Positions 26,234 to 35,486 are shown, counted from the stretch's first letter. The stretch: 64,000 nt of DNA from DASXZH01 sp963829965 (GCA_963829965.1 CAWHLK010000058.1:117731-181730); one strand, 5' to 3'. Program-made: numbers and translations. The notes: generated by a model not told the origin, from the sequence alone.

Positions 26234-26561
26234 ATGAATCAATTGAAAGAAGAAGAAGAAGAAGCGCAGATTGACGGCAGCGAACGGTACACGTTGGTTC
26301 TATATGTGGCGGGTCAAACGCCGAAGTCCCTCGCTGCCTTCTCAAACCTGAAGAAGATCTGCGAGAGCTATTTGCAGGGCCGGTACAGCATTGAGGTCAT
26401 CGACCTCTTGAAGCATCCCGAATTGGCCCGAGAACACGCAAATTCTAGCTCTGCCCACCCTTGTTCGCCGTTTGCCCGTACCCATGAGAAAGTTGATCGG
26501 GGATCTCTCGAACACGGAAAAGACCCTTGTTGCGATGGAGATTCGCGGTCGTGAAGAATGA
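26234..26561 (+). CDS. kaiB: KaiB-like protein 1, frameshifted
   Basis: Thioredoxin-like KaiB fold: LVLYVAGQTPKSLAAFSNLKKICE, then YSIEVIDLLKHPELARE. An extra base near 26436-26440 throws the frame out; reading past it gives ILALPTLVRRLPVPMRKLIG and a stop at 26559-26561, the expected C-terminal half including the conserved Pro after a strand. An acidic N-terminal tail (KEEEEEAQ) precedes the fold. The gene starts 2 bp after the kaiC stop and ends in an ATGA overlap with the second kaiB. KaiB binds the CI ring of KaiC; here it would be the first of two alternative binders. Confidence 0.88.
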
Positions 26562-26893
26562 GAGAACAGTTCGGCGAAGATCTAGAGGAGCTGGAGCGTG
26601 CGGCCAAGGCGAGCGGTGAAGGCACCGTCAAGCTGCGCCTCTACGTGTGTGGAACCAGCCCGCGCTCGGCCAAAGCCATTTCCAACGTTCGAGCCATGTG
26701 TGAGGAACATTTGGCCGGCCGGTACGACCTTGAAGTCATCGACCTTTACCAGAGGCCGGAAATGGCCATCAAGGAGCAGGTGGTGGTCGCGCCTACTCTA
26801 GTCAAAGAGCTTCCGGCGCCCATCCGAAAAATGGTGGGCGATATGTCTGACGAGGACAGAGTCCTCTTTAGCCTGAACATCGAGGTCCTATGA
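26558..26893 (+). CDS. kaiB: KaiB-like protein 2
   Basis: An intact KaiB-fold protein of 111 residues: LRLYVCGTSPRSAKAISNVRAMCEE-type first half, YDLEVIDLYQRPEMA, then VVAPTLVKELPAPIRKMVGDMS. Its N-terminal extension (EQFGEDLEELERAAKASGEG) is helical and differs from that of the first copy. Start and stop overlap both neighbours (ATGA at 26558 and at 26890), so synthesis is tightly coupled. The two copies are clearly different in sequence, suggesting distinct roles rather than recent duplication. Confidence 0.92.
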   Translation: MREQFGEDLEELERAAKASGEGTVKLRLYVCGTSPRSAKAISNVRAMCEEHLAGRYDLEVIDLYQRPEMAIKEQVVVAPTLVKELPAPIRKMVGDMSDEDRVLFSLNIEVL

Positions 26894-28157
26894 GTGGAGA
26901 TCCGGCGATCAATGCGCTTAAGAAATCCTCGCGGGAGATCCTTCTCGAGTTCAACGAACTGCGAGCCAAGCTCAATGAGGCCGAACAGACTCTGGAGGCG
27001 ATCCGCTCCGGGGACGTGGACGCATTGGTGGTTTACGGCGAGCAAGGCGAAAAAGTCTATACGCTCAAGGGCGCGGACGAGCCTTATCGGATCTTTGTCG
27101 AAAACATGCAGGAGGGAGCGGTCACTCTCTCGGGTGACGGCACCATCCTCTATTGCAATCAAAGCTTCGCCCAGATGACCGGCCTCGTTTTGGAGAAGGT
27201 CATCGGAAGCCCTATCGATCGCCTCCTATTTGGGCGTGAGGGAGAGAGTTTCGAACAGATTCGAGCGAGCCTCGGATTCCAATCGACGAGGGCGGAAATG
27301 ATTGTGCTCCAAACGGGCAAAGAACTTCCCGTTCAGGTTTCGTTTTCCGCCATTGAATCGGAGGGGCCCGAGACGATCGCGATAACTGTAACCGACCTGA
27401 GCACCCAGCGAGACCACGAAAACCAGCTGCGGCGCGCCAACGAGGAGCTTGAAGGTTTTTGCTACTCGGTTGCGCACGATCTTCGAGCTCCATTGAGGAA
27501 CATCATTGGAGCGGCGCACATCGTTTTGGAAGACCTGGGGCCCCAGCTTCCGGAAGACGGCCGCGTCGAGTTGGAACAGATCTCGCAATCCGCTTCGTAT
27601 CTGGGCAACTTGATCGACGACCTGCTTGCCTATTCGAGGCTCAGCAGAAGCGAAGTGAACTCCCATCCCATCGATCTCACTGCAATCGCCAAGGAAATCG
27701 CTCACGGAGCTTCGCTGAAGGAACTTGGACCGACGGACTGGACCATTCAGGAGGGCATGAAAGCTCATGGAGATGAAGGCCTCATTCGTTTGGCGCTCGA
27801 GAACTTGATGTCGAATGCGGTGAAGTACTCCCAAAAGAGCGAAAAGCCCAGCGTGGAAATTGGATCTCAGTCCGCGGAGGGCAGCCCCGTTTACTTCATT
27901 CGCGACAACGGAATTGGCTTTGAAATGACTTATGCCGAAAGAATTTTCGGCCATTCGAACGACTGCATCGCCAGTCGGAATATCCAGGCACGGGCATTGG
28001 CCTTGCCAACGCTCGGCGTGTGTTCGCTAAACATGGCGGCGAGATTTGGGCCGAATCCCACCCTGGAAGAGGCGCGGTCTTCTACTTCACGATTCCATCC
28101 ACAGAAGATTTAGTGCCAAGTACAATAAATGGGGTTTCCAGAGCCCCTCAGGCATAA
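26890..28157 (+). CDS. PAS-domain sensor histidine kinase, frameshifted in ATPase domain
   Basis: An N-terminal coiled coil (residues 5-45) is followed by a PAS domain (~65-170: GAVTLSGDGTILYCNQSFAQ), HisKA with phosphoacceptor His196 (YSVAHDLRAPLRN) and HATPase_c with N box (LENLMSNAVKYS) and G1 box (IRDNGIGFEM). Near 27952 one base is missing in a C-run. The restored frame reads FERLHRQSEYPGTGIGL (G2 box) and VFYFTIPSTEDL, ending at 28155-28157. No transmembrane helices, so it is cytoplasmic. The position after two kaiB genes suggests it reads out KaiC/KaiB state in the manner of SasA, although it has PAS instead of a KaiB-like sensor domain. Confidence 0.88.
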
Positions 28158-28166
28158 CCTTGGATT

Positions 28167-28619
28167 TTGGAATTGATAGACCGAGAGAGACCCCATACTG
28201 AACAACTGCCAGAAGATGCGCTTGTTTTGCATGTTGAAGATGAAGACGGCGATGCGAGGGCGGTGGCCCGCAGCATTGGCAGGCTGACTTGCGGCTTGAG
28301 GCTTGAGCGAGCCGTGGACGGAAGAGAAGCCTTGGCCCTGGTGTCCGCGATTGAGCGGGGCGAACATGAAGCTCCTGCACTCATTCTGCTTGATCTCAAA
28401 CTGCCGTATGCCTCCGGAACGGACGTGTTGAGAAGCGCCCGCGCCAGCAACGCCCTCGCTGAAACTCCGATCGTGATTTTCACGTCATCGGGTGTTGAGG
28501 AAGACCAGCGCGAATGCGCTGAACTTGGCTGTACAGAGTATTTGGTCAAGCCGATGGACTTTTTCGAGTTTCAACGAGTGGTTCAGGAAGTTTGCGTCAA
28601 ATATGTTCACGGGTGTTAA
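28167..28619 (+). CDS. Single-domain response regulator (Rcp1-like)
   Basis: TTG start at 28167. A receiver domain of the Rcp1 subtype: acidic pair in LHVEDEDGDA, phosphoacceptor Asp76 (ILLDLKLPYASG), Thr in IFTSSGVEED and Lys in EYLVKPMDF. There is no output domain. It lies 9 bp after the kinase and is its likely phosphoryl acceptor, completing the Kai-type output path. It is convergent with the next gene, with a 7-bp gap. Confidence 0.92.
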   Translation: MELIDRERPHTEQLPEDALVLHVEDEDGDARAVARSIGRLTCGLRLERAVDGREALALVSAIERGEHEAPALILLDLKLPYASGTDVLRSARASNALAETPIVIFTSSGVEEDQRECAELGCTEYLVKPMDFFEFQRVVQEVCVKYVHGC

Positions 28620-28626
28620 GAGTCCA

Positions 28627-30117
28627 CTAGCTTCCGCAGCCGCCGCAGCCGCCCCCGCCTCCGCAGCCACCGCCTCCACCACAGCTTGAACCGCCCCCGC
28701 TGCATCCGCCCCCTCCGCAACTGCCTCCGACAATCCCGCCACAGCTGCCGTAGCCGCCTCGGTAGGACGTTTGCTGGGCCTGAAGATAGGTCATGGCGCT
28801 CGCCATGGCGGTGCCCGCCAACGCGCCCAAGCCAAACAGTGCGATGGCCGCCGTCATTTCATCTGCCGGTATGTGCGCCGTTCCGAAGTGGGCAAGCCCC
28901 CGATTCTTGGAGCGTAATGCTCTAAGCACCTCGTCTCCCAAACGGCTGCGGCCCGGCGATCTTGCGAAAACGAGTAGATTGACGATGATCGACACGATCA
29001 CGAGAGGAACAAGGAAGCCAACCGGACGATCACGGCTTACGCCTATGAAGATCTTTGCGATTCCAAGAACGGGCGTGAACATGGACAGAATGAGGGGTAA
29101 GGCAACGGCCAGCGGTGCTTGGGAATCAGGGACATAGAGGCTCTTTTGCTTGAGTGAAGCCCCGATAAGGTCAAGCGATGGCCGCATGTTCATCATAAGG
29201 GCATCGACCCGTGCGGTTTTGATCACAGACATCGAATTCATGATCTGCTGGGTCAGGCCGTTATCAAACCTTGGCGTTCCGCCTACACAGGTGACGCAGC
29301 CCACTTGTGGTCCGGGCTGCAAGATGCCTTGACTGATGAGATCCGCGAGGGCAACCTTTAGAGTTAGGCTTCTGCCCCCGTGCAGATAGGCGACCTGGTA
29401 CACGCCGAGCCCGTGGGTTGGCAACGGGCTCGTTGGCCTCGGTTTCCGCAGCCACCAACGCAGAGCGAGGGCGCCCATGAATAATGCCGCGTAGAGGCAG
29501 AAATAAAGGCCAAGAAAGTCTGGGCCGATCATGCCCAGCGGTCCGCCTGACTCTGCGCCGGTGCATCCGATGGCAACCACGGCTACGGATGCTAATAGAA
29601 GTTGGCCGGTTCGGAGGGTGAACCGGGGTTTTGGAATCACCCAATGGGCGCTTTTGTCCACCCGCGTGAATTTGGGCTTCGCTTTGCTTTTGGCTTCGGG
29701 TATCGGCCAGATGTCCTCCGGCGGTTCCTCTTGAAAGAACCGGCGATAACTTTCCAGCGTGCGTTCGTACCAATCTTCAAACTTGGCATGCTCCGCGGCT
29801 CCGCCTTTTGAGGGTCCGTGGTGGAACGGCTTGCCCAAAACTCCCCTGCAAAACGGCCCCCAATAGTTCTCCGTGTACATCAAATGCAAATGCCATGCTT
29901 GATCCACCTGGTCCGAGGGCGAAACCGGATGCCCGGCGACAATCGCCAGGAAGCAAAACCGTTTGTATTCTTCCAGAACGCGCTGGGCGTAGCTTTGATG
30001 CCAGCCGTTCTCGCGAGCCAGCTTGGTTGAAAGCGGAATAGCGGCGCCGACCGCGTCCAGATCGTAGCTCTTTATCCGGTCCCAAAGGGCGAGTTGGTCA
30101 GGCAGCATAGATATCAA
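28627..30117 (-). CDS. TIGR04222-type membrane protein with Gly/Cys-rich tail
   Basis: A 496-residue protein. The N-terminal ~140 residues have the GRDP-like helical domain (DQVDQAWHLHLMYTENYWGPF). Four or more membrane helices follow (LLLASVAVVAIGC, FLGLYFCLYAALFMGALALRW, LPLILSMFTPVLGIAKIF, LVPLVIVSIIVNLLVF). A short helix and a low-complexity tail built from GGG and C residues end the protein. This layout matches TIGR04222 family proteins, whose function is unknown; the tail has the look of a modified or cross-linked segment. Confidence 0.75.
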   Translation of the reverse strand: MISMLPDQLALWDRIKSYDLDAVGAAIPLSTKLARENGWHQSYAQRVLEEYKRFCFLAIVAGHPVSPSDQVDQAWHLHLMYTENYWGPFCRGVLGKPFHHGPSKGGAAEHAKFEDWYERTLESYRRFFQEEPPEDIWPIPEAKSKAKPKFTRVDKSAHWVIPKPRFTLRTGQLLLASVAVVAIGCTGAESGGPLGMIGPDFLGLYFCLYAALFMGALALRWWLRKPRPTSPLPTHGLGVYQVAYLHGGRSLTLKVALADLISQGILQPGPQVGCVTCVGGTPRFDNGLTQQIMNSMSVIKTARVDALMMNMRPSLDLIGASLKQKSLYVPDSQAPLAVALPLILSMFTPVLGIAKIFIGVSRDRPVGFLVPLVIVSIIVNLLVFARSPGRSRLGDEVLRALRSKNRGLAHFGTAHIPADEMTAAIALFGLGALAGTAMASAMTYLQAQQTSYRGGYGSCGGIVGGSCGGGGCSGGGSSCGGGGGCGGGGGCGGCGS

Positions 30118-30332
30118 ATACTACTTAGCGGCAGGAGAAGGAATGCAACTCCCACGCTGGCAATAGTACATGAGATTGGCGCTGTCTTAATTAAGGTGAC
30201 GTTAAGCCGGCACATGGCTTGCCTCGTTTGGAATCGAAAACGTCTCCACCTACAGCGCTCCCGACCGGGTTGGCGACGCAACCCGGGCCGCTCCTCGGTG
30301 AACCTAGACTTTCCCGTCTCGACCCATCGGGC

Positions 30333-30560
30333 TTACCAGGGATAATCGGTCGGTCCGCCGGAGCCGCCGCCGATCCTTTGTCCGGGAGGTCCGCTGATGG
30401 GGCCGCCCGAGGGGGCCGCTGGGGCCGATTCTTCTGTGCCGCTGGATGCCTGCGGAGATAACGCAACTCCCTGTCCGAACGGTCCGTTCTCGATCTTGCT
30501 GCAACCACCAGCTAGGATCAGAAATATAGCCGCAACGACTAATAGCATCAACCTTTTCAT
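30333..30560 (-). CDS. Small lipoprotein
   Basis: 75 residues with a lipoprotein signal peptide and lipobox LAGGCS (Cys20), then a low-complexity Pro/Gly/Ser-rich tail ending GGPTDYPW. Probably anchored in the outer membrane. No family recognised; a similar short Pro-rich lipoprotein is encoded at 50213-50395. Confidence 0.65.
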   Translation of the reverse strand: MKRLMLLVVAAIFLILAGGCSKIENGPFGQGVALSPQASSGTEESAPAAPSGGPISGPPGQRIGGGSGGPTDYPW

Positions 30561-30693
30561 TCTAGGTCTCCTGCCTCACACTCTTACTTCTTGTTACGGC
30601 TGGGGCAGGCGGCGCGTCGCTTTCTTAGAACTTAGAATAATTCGCACAGGGAACCGGCGTATTCCGCAGTTCCCTGGCGATCTTTCGGGCACA

Positions 30694-32208
30694 TCAGCTC
30701 TTCGTAACTTCCACCGTCCCGAGTGCCATATCTCCTCCGCTTGGCGTTTCGAAACGGAAATCGCTCCCGCCCCCGAACGCGCCGTTGAAGACTGCCGCGG
30801 GGACGGTAAAGACCGCGGTCTTCCACGTGTCCGTGTTGCCCGGCACGATCCATGGCGAATAGGTGTGAACGGTTGCCGTTGCCGTGCTGTTTACGGCAAG
30901 CCGGAACTCCGTTCCAGAATCAAAGTAGTCGGCGCGAATCGTGTATGCCGTAGGCGTGGCCACCCGGTACACGACTGCAACCTGGTAGTTCAGCAAATAG
31001 CTGCCGGAAGGGCAAGTGACAGCCGACTCACCGCCGAGAGTTGTTATCTCGCTCTGCGAAACCGTTCCCCAGCTAACCTGCCACAACCCCTTGGTAACCG
31101 ATGGCGTGCCCGGTTCGGTGTAAACACTGGGCTTGAGGGAATAGTCGTCAAACTCATAGTTGTGGGCGCTGGGCACCCAACCGGCCGTTTTTGTCAGATA
31201 ACCGTTGGGGCCCAGGGATCCGTAATCTTCGAAGACAAATCCATCGGTGTCGGTCCCTTCGCCGCAGGGCTCAATCTGGGTTGTCTCGGACCACTCGTTG
31301 AAGCTGGTCACGCTGAACATGGCGGCATCGATGCCAAGTCCGAGTTCCGTCTCCCAACTCGCGTCGTAAGTTTCGCCATCGTTGCGAGGCGTGATCGGCG
31401 TCCAGCCTTTGCTTCGGTAGGCGTTGAACCCGGGCATCGTGGAAGGGATGTACCAGGAGTGGCGGGGCAGACTCTGGGCAAGAACCCGCTCTCCCGGATT
31501 GGCTTCCACGCCGTAACCGAACATGCCGTCAAAGAGTCCCGTGCTTACCCAGGTGGGGTCGTAGTCATAATGCACGAGCATGACTGCTCCGTTGTTGGTG
31601 TGAATGGCCTTATTGACCGCGGGCCAGGCGCTTGGAGTTGGCGAGGTGTCCCGGCTTGAGTAATAGACGAGAAAGACCGGTTTCGGATTGGCATTGTCGA
31701 AAGTGGGCGAAACGCGCGTGGATGTGTAGAACGCCGGAGAGGTGCTGTACTTAGACATCAGATAGGCCACATCGCCCTCCACCGTCTGGGGAGTTCGTCC
31801 GGGGTATTCGTCGATCATGAAGAGCACCTTTAAACCCACGTTGTTCGCCGCGGCAAGGATTGCCGGGACCTCGGCATCGATGGTCGTGCCTTGGCTGGTA
31901 TTGGTTCCCCACCACGAAACGATGATGTTGTCCAGCCCCGCTTGCTTCATCCATTGCATGTGCTGCGCGATGACGGTTGGGTTGCTGCTTAAGTATTCGC
32001 CTAGTTCAGGGACCATGTCCAACAGAGTGCCCCACTTGCCCGTGTACCAAATATAGTAAAACGCGCTCACCCCGGGTTTGTGGTGAGAAGCGGACATGGC
32101 AGGGGGTGTAAAGGCCTGTTGGGCGGATGTGCTGACGGTTATCTGGCCGAAGGCTGCAGTGGCAGCGAAAGCGGCGGCAAATGGAGCGAGCAAGCGGCGG
32201 AACAACAT
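30694..32208 (-). CDS. Secreted GH99-like endo-alpha-mannosidase-type protein (copy A)
   Basis: Start at ATG 32208, preceded by AAAGGAGA, giving a signal peptide (LFRRLLAPFAAAFAATAAFG). The TIM-barrel part matches GH99/MANEA-like proteins: AFYYIWYTGKWG, HMQWMKQAGLDNIIVSWWG, LFMIDEYPGRTPQTV and FNEWSETTQIEP. The C-terminal ~150 residues form a beta-sandwich carbohydrate-binding-like domain (TIRADYFDSGTEFRLAVNS). These enzymes cleave internal alpha-mannosidic bonds; the exact substrate is uncertain. It is a tandem paralogue of the next gene. Confidence 0.78.
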   Translation of the reverse strand: MLFRRLLAPFAAAFAATAAFGQITVSTSAQQAFTPPAMSASHHKPGVSAFYYIWYTGKWGTLLDMVPELGEYLSSNPTVIAQHMQWMKQAGLDNIIVSWWGTNTSQGTTIDAEVPAILAAANNVGLKVLFMIDEYPGRTPQTVEGDVAYLMSKYSTSPAFYTSTRVSPTFDNANPKPVFLVYYSSRDTSPTPSAWPAVNKAIHTNNGAVMLVHYDYDPTWVSTGLFDGMFGYGVEANPGERVLAQSLPRHSWYIPSTMPGFNAYRSKGWTPITPRNDGETYDASWETELGLGIDAAMFSVTSFNEWSETTQIEPCGEGTDTDGFVFEDYGSLGPNGYLTKTAGWVPSAHNYEFDDYSLKPSVYTEPGTPSVTKGLWQVSWGTVSQSEITTLGGESAVTCPSGSYLLNYQVAVVYRVATPTAYTIRADYFDSGTEFRLAVNSTATATVHTYSPWIVPGNTDTWKTAVFTVPAAVFNGAFGGGSDFRFETPSGGDMALGTVEVTKS

Positions 32209-32251
32209 GGGGGTCTCCTTTTCGAAGCCCACACCCACACACACAAGCAGC

Positions 32252-32285
32252 AAGGTTGCTTAATTTTTCTTTCTTAAGCAACCTT
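32252..32285. repeat. Perfect 12-bp inverted repeat between paralogues
   Basis: AAGGTTGCTTAA (32252-32263) and TTAAGCAACCTT (32274-32285) are exact reverse complements around a 10-nt loop, 44 bp upstream of the copy A start. There is no T tail on the minus strand, so it is more likely an operator or leader hairpin than a terminator. Confidence 0.6.
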
Positions 32286-32376
32286 TATGATGTTACTCCG
32301 CGCGAATGCGAAGAGTCGCGCCTTGGATCATTTTCTGCCATTCCTTGAGCAATCTTGGGAGACAGCGATGCCGTGC

Positions 32377-33904
32377 CTACCTCTTTAAGGCAGAGCTGCT
32401 TGTCCCCTTCGTGACCACGACCGTTCCGATATACATGTTCCCGCCCGAGGGAGTTTCGAACCGGAAGTCGCTGCCTCCGCCAAACGCACCGTTAAATACG
32501 GCGGCCGGCACGGTAAAGACAGCTGTCTTCCACGTCCCCGTATTTCCTGGAACCACCCAGGCGGAGTAGGTGTGAACGGTTGCGGTTGCGGTGCTGTTCA
32601 CGGCAAGGCGGAACTCCGTTCCCGAATCATAGTAGTCGGCTCGAATCGTGTAGGATGTCGGCGCCGCCACCCGGAAAATCTGGGCTACCTGATAGTTGAG
32701 CAGGTAGCTTCCGGATGGACATGTGCTGGCGGGCTCGGTACCCGCGAGAGTGACTTCGCTTTGGGAAACGGTTCCCCAACTTACCTGCCATAGGCCTTTG
32801 TCCTTTGACGGCGTGCCTGGCACGGTGTAAACCCAAGGCTCGAGAGAGTAGTCGTCAAACTCGTAGTTATGGACCTGGGGAACCCACGTGGCGGTTCTGG
32901 CCAGGTAGCCATTCGCGCCGACCGTTCCGTAGTCCTCGTAGCCCGAATCCCCTTGCGAACAGGGCTCGATCTGAGTGGTCTCCGACCACTCGTTGAAAGA
33001 GGTGATGCTATATTGGGCGACGTCCACACCTAGGTCCATCTCCGTTTGCCAGCTCTGATCGTACGTCGTGCCGTTGTCCCGGGTTATGATGCCCGTCCAG
33101 CCTTTGCTGACGTAGGCGTTGAATCCGGGAATGGCGGAGGGAACGTACCAGGCGTGCCGTGGCAGGCTCTGCGCGAGAGTTCGCTCGGCAGGGTCGGCTT
33201 CAACTCCGTATCCGAACATGCCGTTGAACAGACCGGTCGTGACCCAGGTGGGGTCGTAATCGTAGTGGACCAGCATGACCGCGTTGTACTGTTTGTGGAT
33301 CGCAGTGTTAACCGCGGGCCAGGCGGCCGGCGAGAGCCCGGTGTCGCTGCCGGAGTAATACACGTAGAAGACGGGCTTGGCCGAAGCGTTGTCGAAGGTG
33401 GGCGAGACGCGCGTAGACGTGTAGAAGGCGGGTGAGCTGCTGTATTTGGACATCAGGTACGCTACGTCACTTTGCACGGTTTGGGGTGTGCGGCCTGGGT
33501 ACTCGTCGATCATGAACATCACCTTGAGGCCGGCCTGGTTCGCCGCATTCATGATTGCGGGGACTTCCGCATCGATGGTCGTGCCATTGCTGCTGTTCAT
33601 TCCCCACCAAGAGATGATGACGTTGTCGATTCCCGCTTGCTTCATCCACGCCATATGCTGAGCGATGATGGTTGGGTTGAAGCTTCGATATTCGCCAAGT
33701 TGAGGATACATATCGAGGTTACAGCCCCATTGGCCGGTAAACCAGATGTAGTAAAACGCGCCAACGGCAGGCTTGTGGTGAGACGCCGACATCGCAGGCG
33801 CGGTAAACGGCTGCTGGACCGAGGTGGCTACCGTAATTTTGGCCAAACGCCGCTTGAGCGGCAAGAACGGCGGCGATTGGGATAAGTAGACGACGCAAAA
33901 GCAT
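32377..33904 (-). CDS. Secreted GH99-like endo-alpha-mannosidase-type protein (copy B), frameshifted in signal region
   Basis: The signal peptide (LLRRLLIPIAAVLAAQAAFG) starts at ATG 33904 but lies in a different frame from the body. One missing A in the AAAA run near 33838 reconnects it to KITVATSVQQPF. The body matches copy A closely along its length (AFYYIWFTGQWG, MKQAGIDNVIISWWG, MIDEYPGRTPQTV, FNEWSETTQIEPC) and has the same C-terminal beta-sandwich. Local tandem duplication is evident. Both copies are leftward and separated by 169 bp. Confidence 0.78.
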
Positions 33905-34220
33905 GGCTCCTCCTGAACCAAACCCGCATAGAGAACCGTTGCCGTGTGCCTACAGCGCTTAGGGAGCAACCGTCCGAGTCCAACGCCAATAGGACTTGGA
34001 CCGTTGTTTCGCCTTCGGTCTCTTACTTTCAATCCTTCAACCATTCCGTTTTGCTGATACCGCAGTTTGGGTGTGGGGTGGACTGGGGTTTTGACGAGGT
34101 TGGGCATTTGTGCCCATGTTTGGCAATCGCAATTGCATGTCATCTTTTTATGGACAGGCAGGTTCGATTAGGCAGATCAGTTGCGGAGTAAGAAGGGTTA
34201 GAGAAGGAGAACCACTTTTT
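33905..34220. other. Intergenic region with leader hairpin
   Basis: A 316-bp divergent gap. It contains a hairpin GTCCGAGTCC (33972-33981) and GGACTTGGAC (33992-34001), extended by CAAC/GTTG beyond one mismatch. GAGAAGGAGA at 34201-34210 is the ribosome binding site of the rightward gene. No gene seen. Confidence 0.5.
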
Positions 34221-34805
34221 ATGAACAGCATTTACGCAACATTTATCGATCCGTCCATGGCCGAGAAAGCAGGTGGGGCGTTGCTCGACCATGGCCTACG
34301 TTCCGAAGACCTCGCCATCGTGTTTCCCGAGGGCTACACCCCAGGAGGCAAAGGCAGTGCCACCGATGTCCAAGACAGGGCAGAGGGCGGCATAACGACT
34401 ACGACTTCCGCCGACGCGGGCCATGCGGCAGCCGAAGGCGCGGAAATTGGGCTCGGCTTAGGAATCCTCGCCGGCTTGGCCGCCATTTTTGTTCCTGGCT
34501 TCGGGTTGGTGATCGGCGGCGGCGCGCTTGCCATCGCGATTGGCGGAGCCGCGGGCGCAACGGCCGCGGGAGCCGTTGCCGGAGGTGTTACCGGCCTGCT
34601 GAAAGATCAGGGAGTTCCCGAACAGGCGGCCGTAAACTACGACAAGCATTTGGAGAGCGGCGGCGCTTTGCTTACCGCATCACCGACCGATGAGGACATC
34701 GACTACGCGACGATCGAAGGGATCATCGTGAAATACAACGGCGTGGTGACGACCTATCCCCAGGCAGGCGTCACTTCGACCCGGTCATCTGCTGAGTTGA
34801 TCTAG
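34221..34805 (+). CDS. Glycine-zipper protein, general stress 17M-like N-terminus
   Basis: ATG 34221 follows AGAAGGAGA. 194 residues: an N-terminal region that resembles the general stress protein 17M fold (YATFIDPSMAEKAGGALLDHG), a central Gly/Ala-rich hydrophobic stretch with regular small-residue spacing (about 75-130: LGLGILAGLAAIFVPGFGLV, GGAAGATAAGAVAGGV), and a C-terminal soluble part with ESGGALLTASPTDED, typical of the same family. It is likely membrane-associated and stress-related; the precise role is unknown. Confidence 0.7.
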   Translation: MNSIYATFIDPSMAEKAGGALLDHGLRSEDLAIVFPEGYTPGGKGSATDVQDRAEGGITTTTSADAGHAAAEGAEIGLGLGILAGLAAIFVPGFGLVIGGGALAIAIGGAAGATAAGAVAGGVTGLLKDQGVPEQAAVNYDKHLESGGALLTASPTDEDIDYATIEGIIVKYNGVVTTYPQAGVTSTRSSAELI

Positions 34806-35350
34806 CCGAATCGTAGCCTCAATTAAGGGCCTGCTGAAGGCACTGCGATACGGATCAAAGAGATCCGCGTTACAACCTTCAGTAGGTCACGTTGGGCCAG
34901 TGACAGCGTTAGCTATTGCCTCGATCATGCGCCGGTGAACCGGACGCAAGATGAATCTCGCGCTACTTCGTTCATTGGCCCCTAGTGGATTGTGTGGCCG
35001 TTTGGTTTAAACTCGCCGATAGATTTCACCATTTGTCGGCGATGTATTTTATGTGAACACTGCTTCCATAAGCACCCGAATGGACATGGACTACGCAGAC
35101 GGCTCGTTCGACGGCTTCCGGGCCCGGTCGGATACGATTAAGCGCGGAGAATGACCCAGGCCCTTTGAGTGAGACACATTGGATGAAGGCAACCGGAAAG
35201 ACACTCGGTGTTTTTCCGGTTGGCGTTTAGCGCAGTTCTCACCCCGGTCTCCCAATGGCAATTGGCGTAACTACACCTGTGCTTAAAGACCTTTCTCTTC
35301 ACGGCCATCGAGGGGAGCACTCGCCTGGACGCGGAAAACAGAGAAAACCA
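34806..35350. other. Long gene-free region with strong hairpins
   Basis: No convincing coding frame. Hairpins seen: CCTGCTGAAGG (34830-34840) with CCTTCAGTAGG (34876-34886), enclosing CGGATC/GATCCG; TCGCCGA (35013-35019) with TCGGCGA (35036-35042); and a 14-bp stem 35191-35204/35208-35221 with a 3-nt loop. I recognise no known structured RNA class. It may hold a small RNA or leader elements upstream of the ribosomal operon. Confidence 0.45.
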
Positions 35351-35380
35351 TGGACAGTTAGACCAACCTGGCGGTATAAT
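35351..35380 (+). promoter_or_regulatory. Sigma-70 type promoter of the rpmJ-rpoA operon
   Basis: TGGACA (35351-35356), 18-bp spacer, TATAAT (35375-35380), about 100 bp before rpmJ. It is the best promoter match in the window. Confidence 0.65.
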
Positions 35381-35486
35381 CAGAGCTTGCGCCCCGCCTT
35401 GGCGTGCGTGAGTACACGCCCCTTAGGCTGTCTTGTGTGTACAGACGGGCGAGACGGACGATTTGGCAAAGGAAAATTAAAGCCCG

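Noticed and set aside
28627..28760. Tandem-repeat element of GCC/CCG triplets
   Set aside because: It is the coding sequence of the Gly/Cys tail of the membrane protein on the minus strand.
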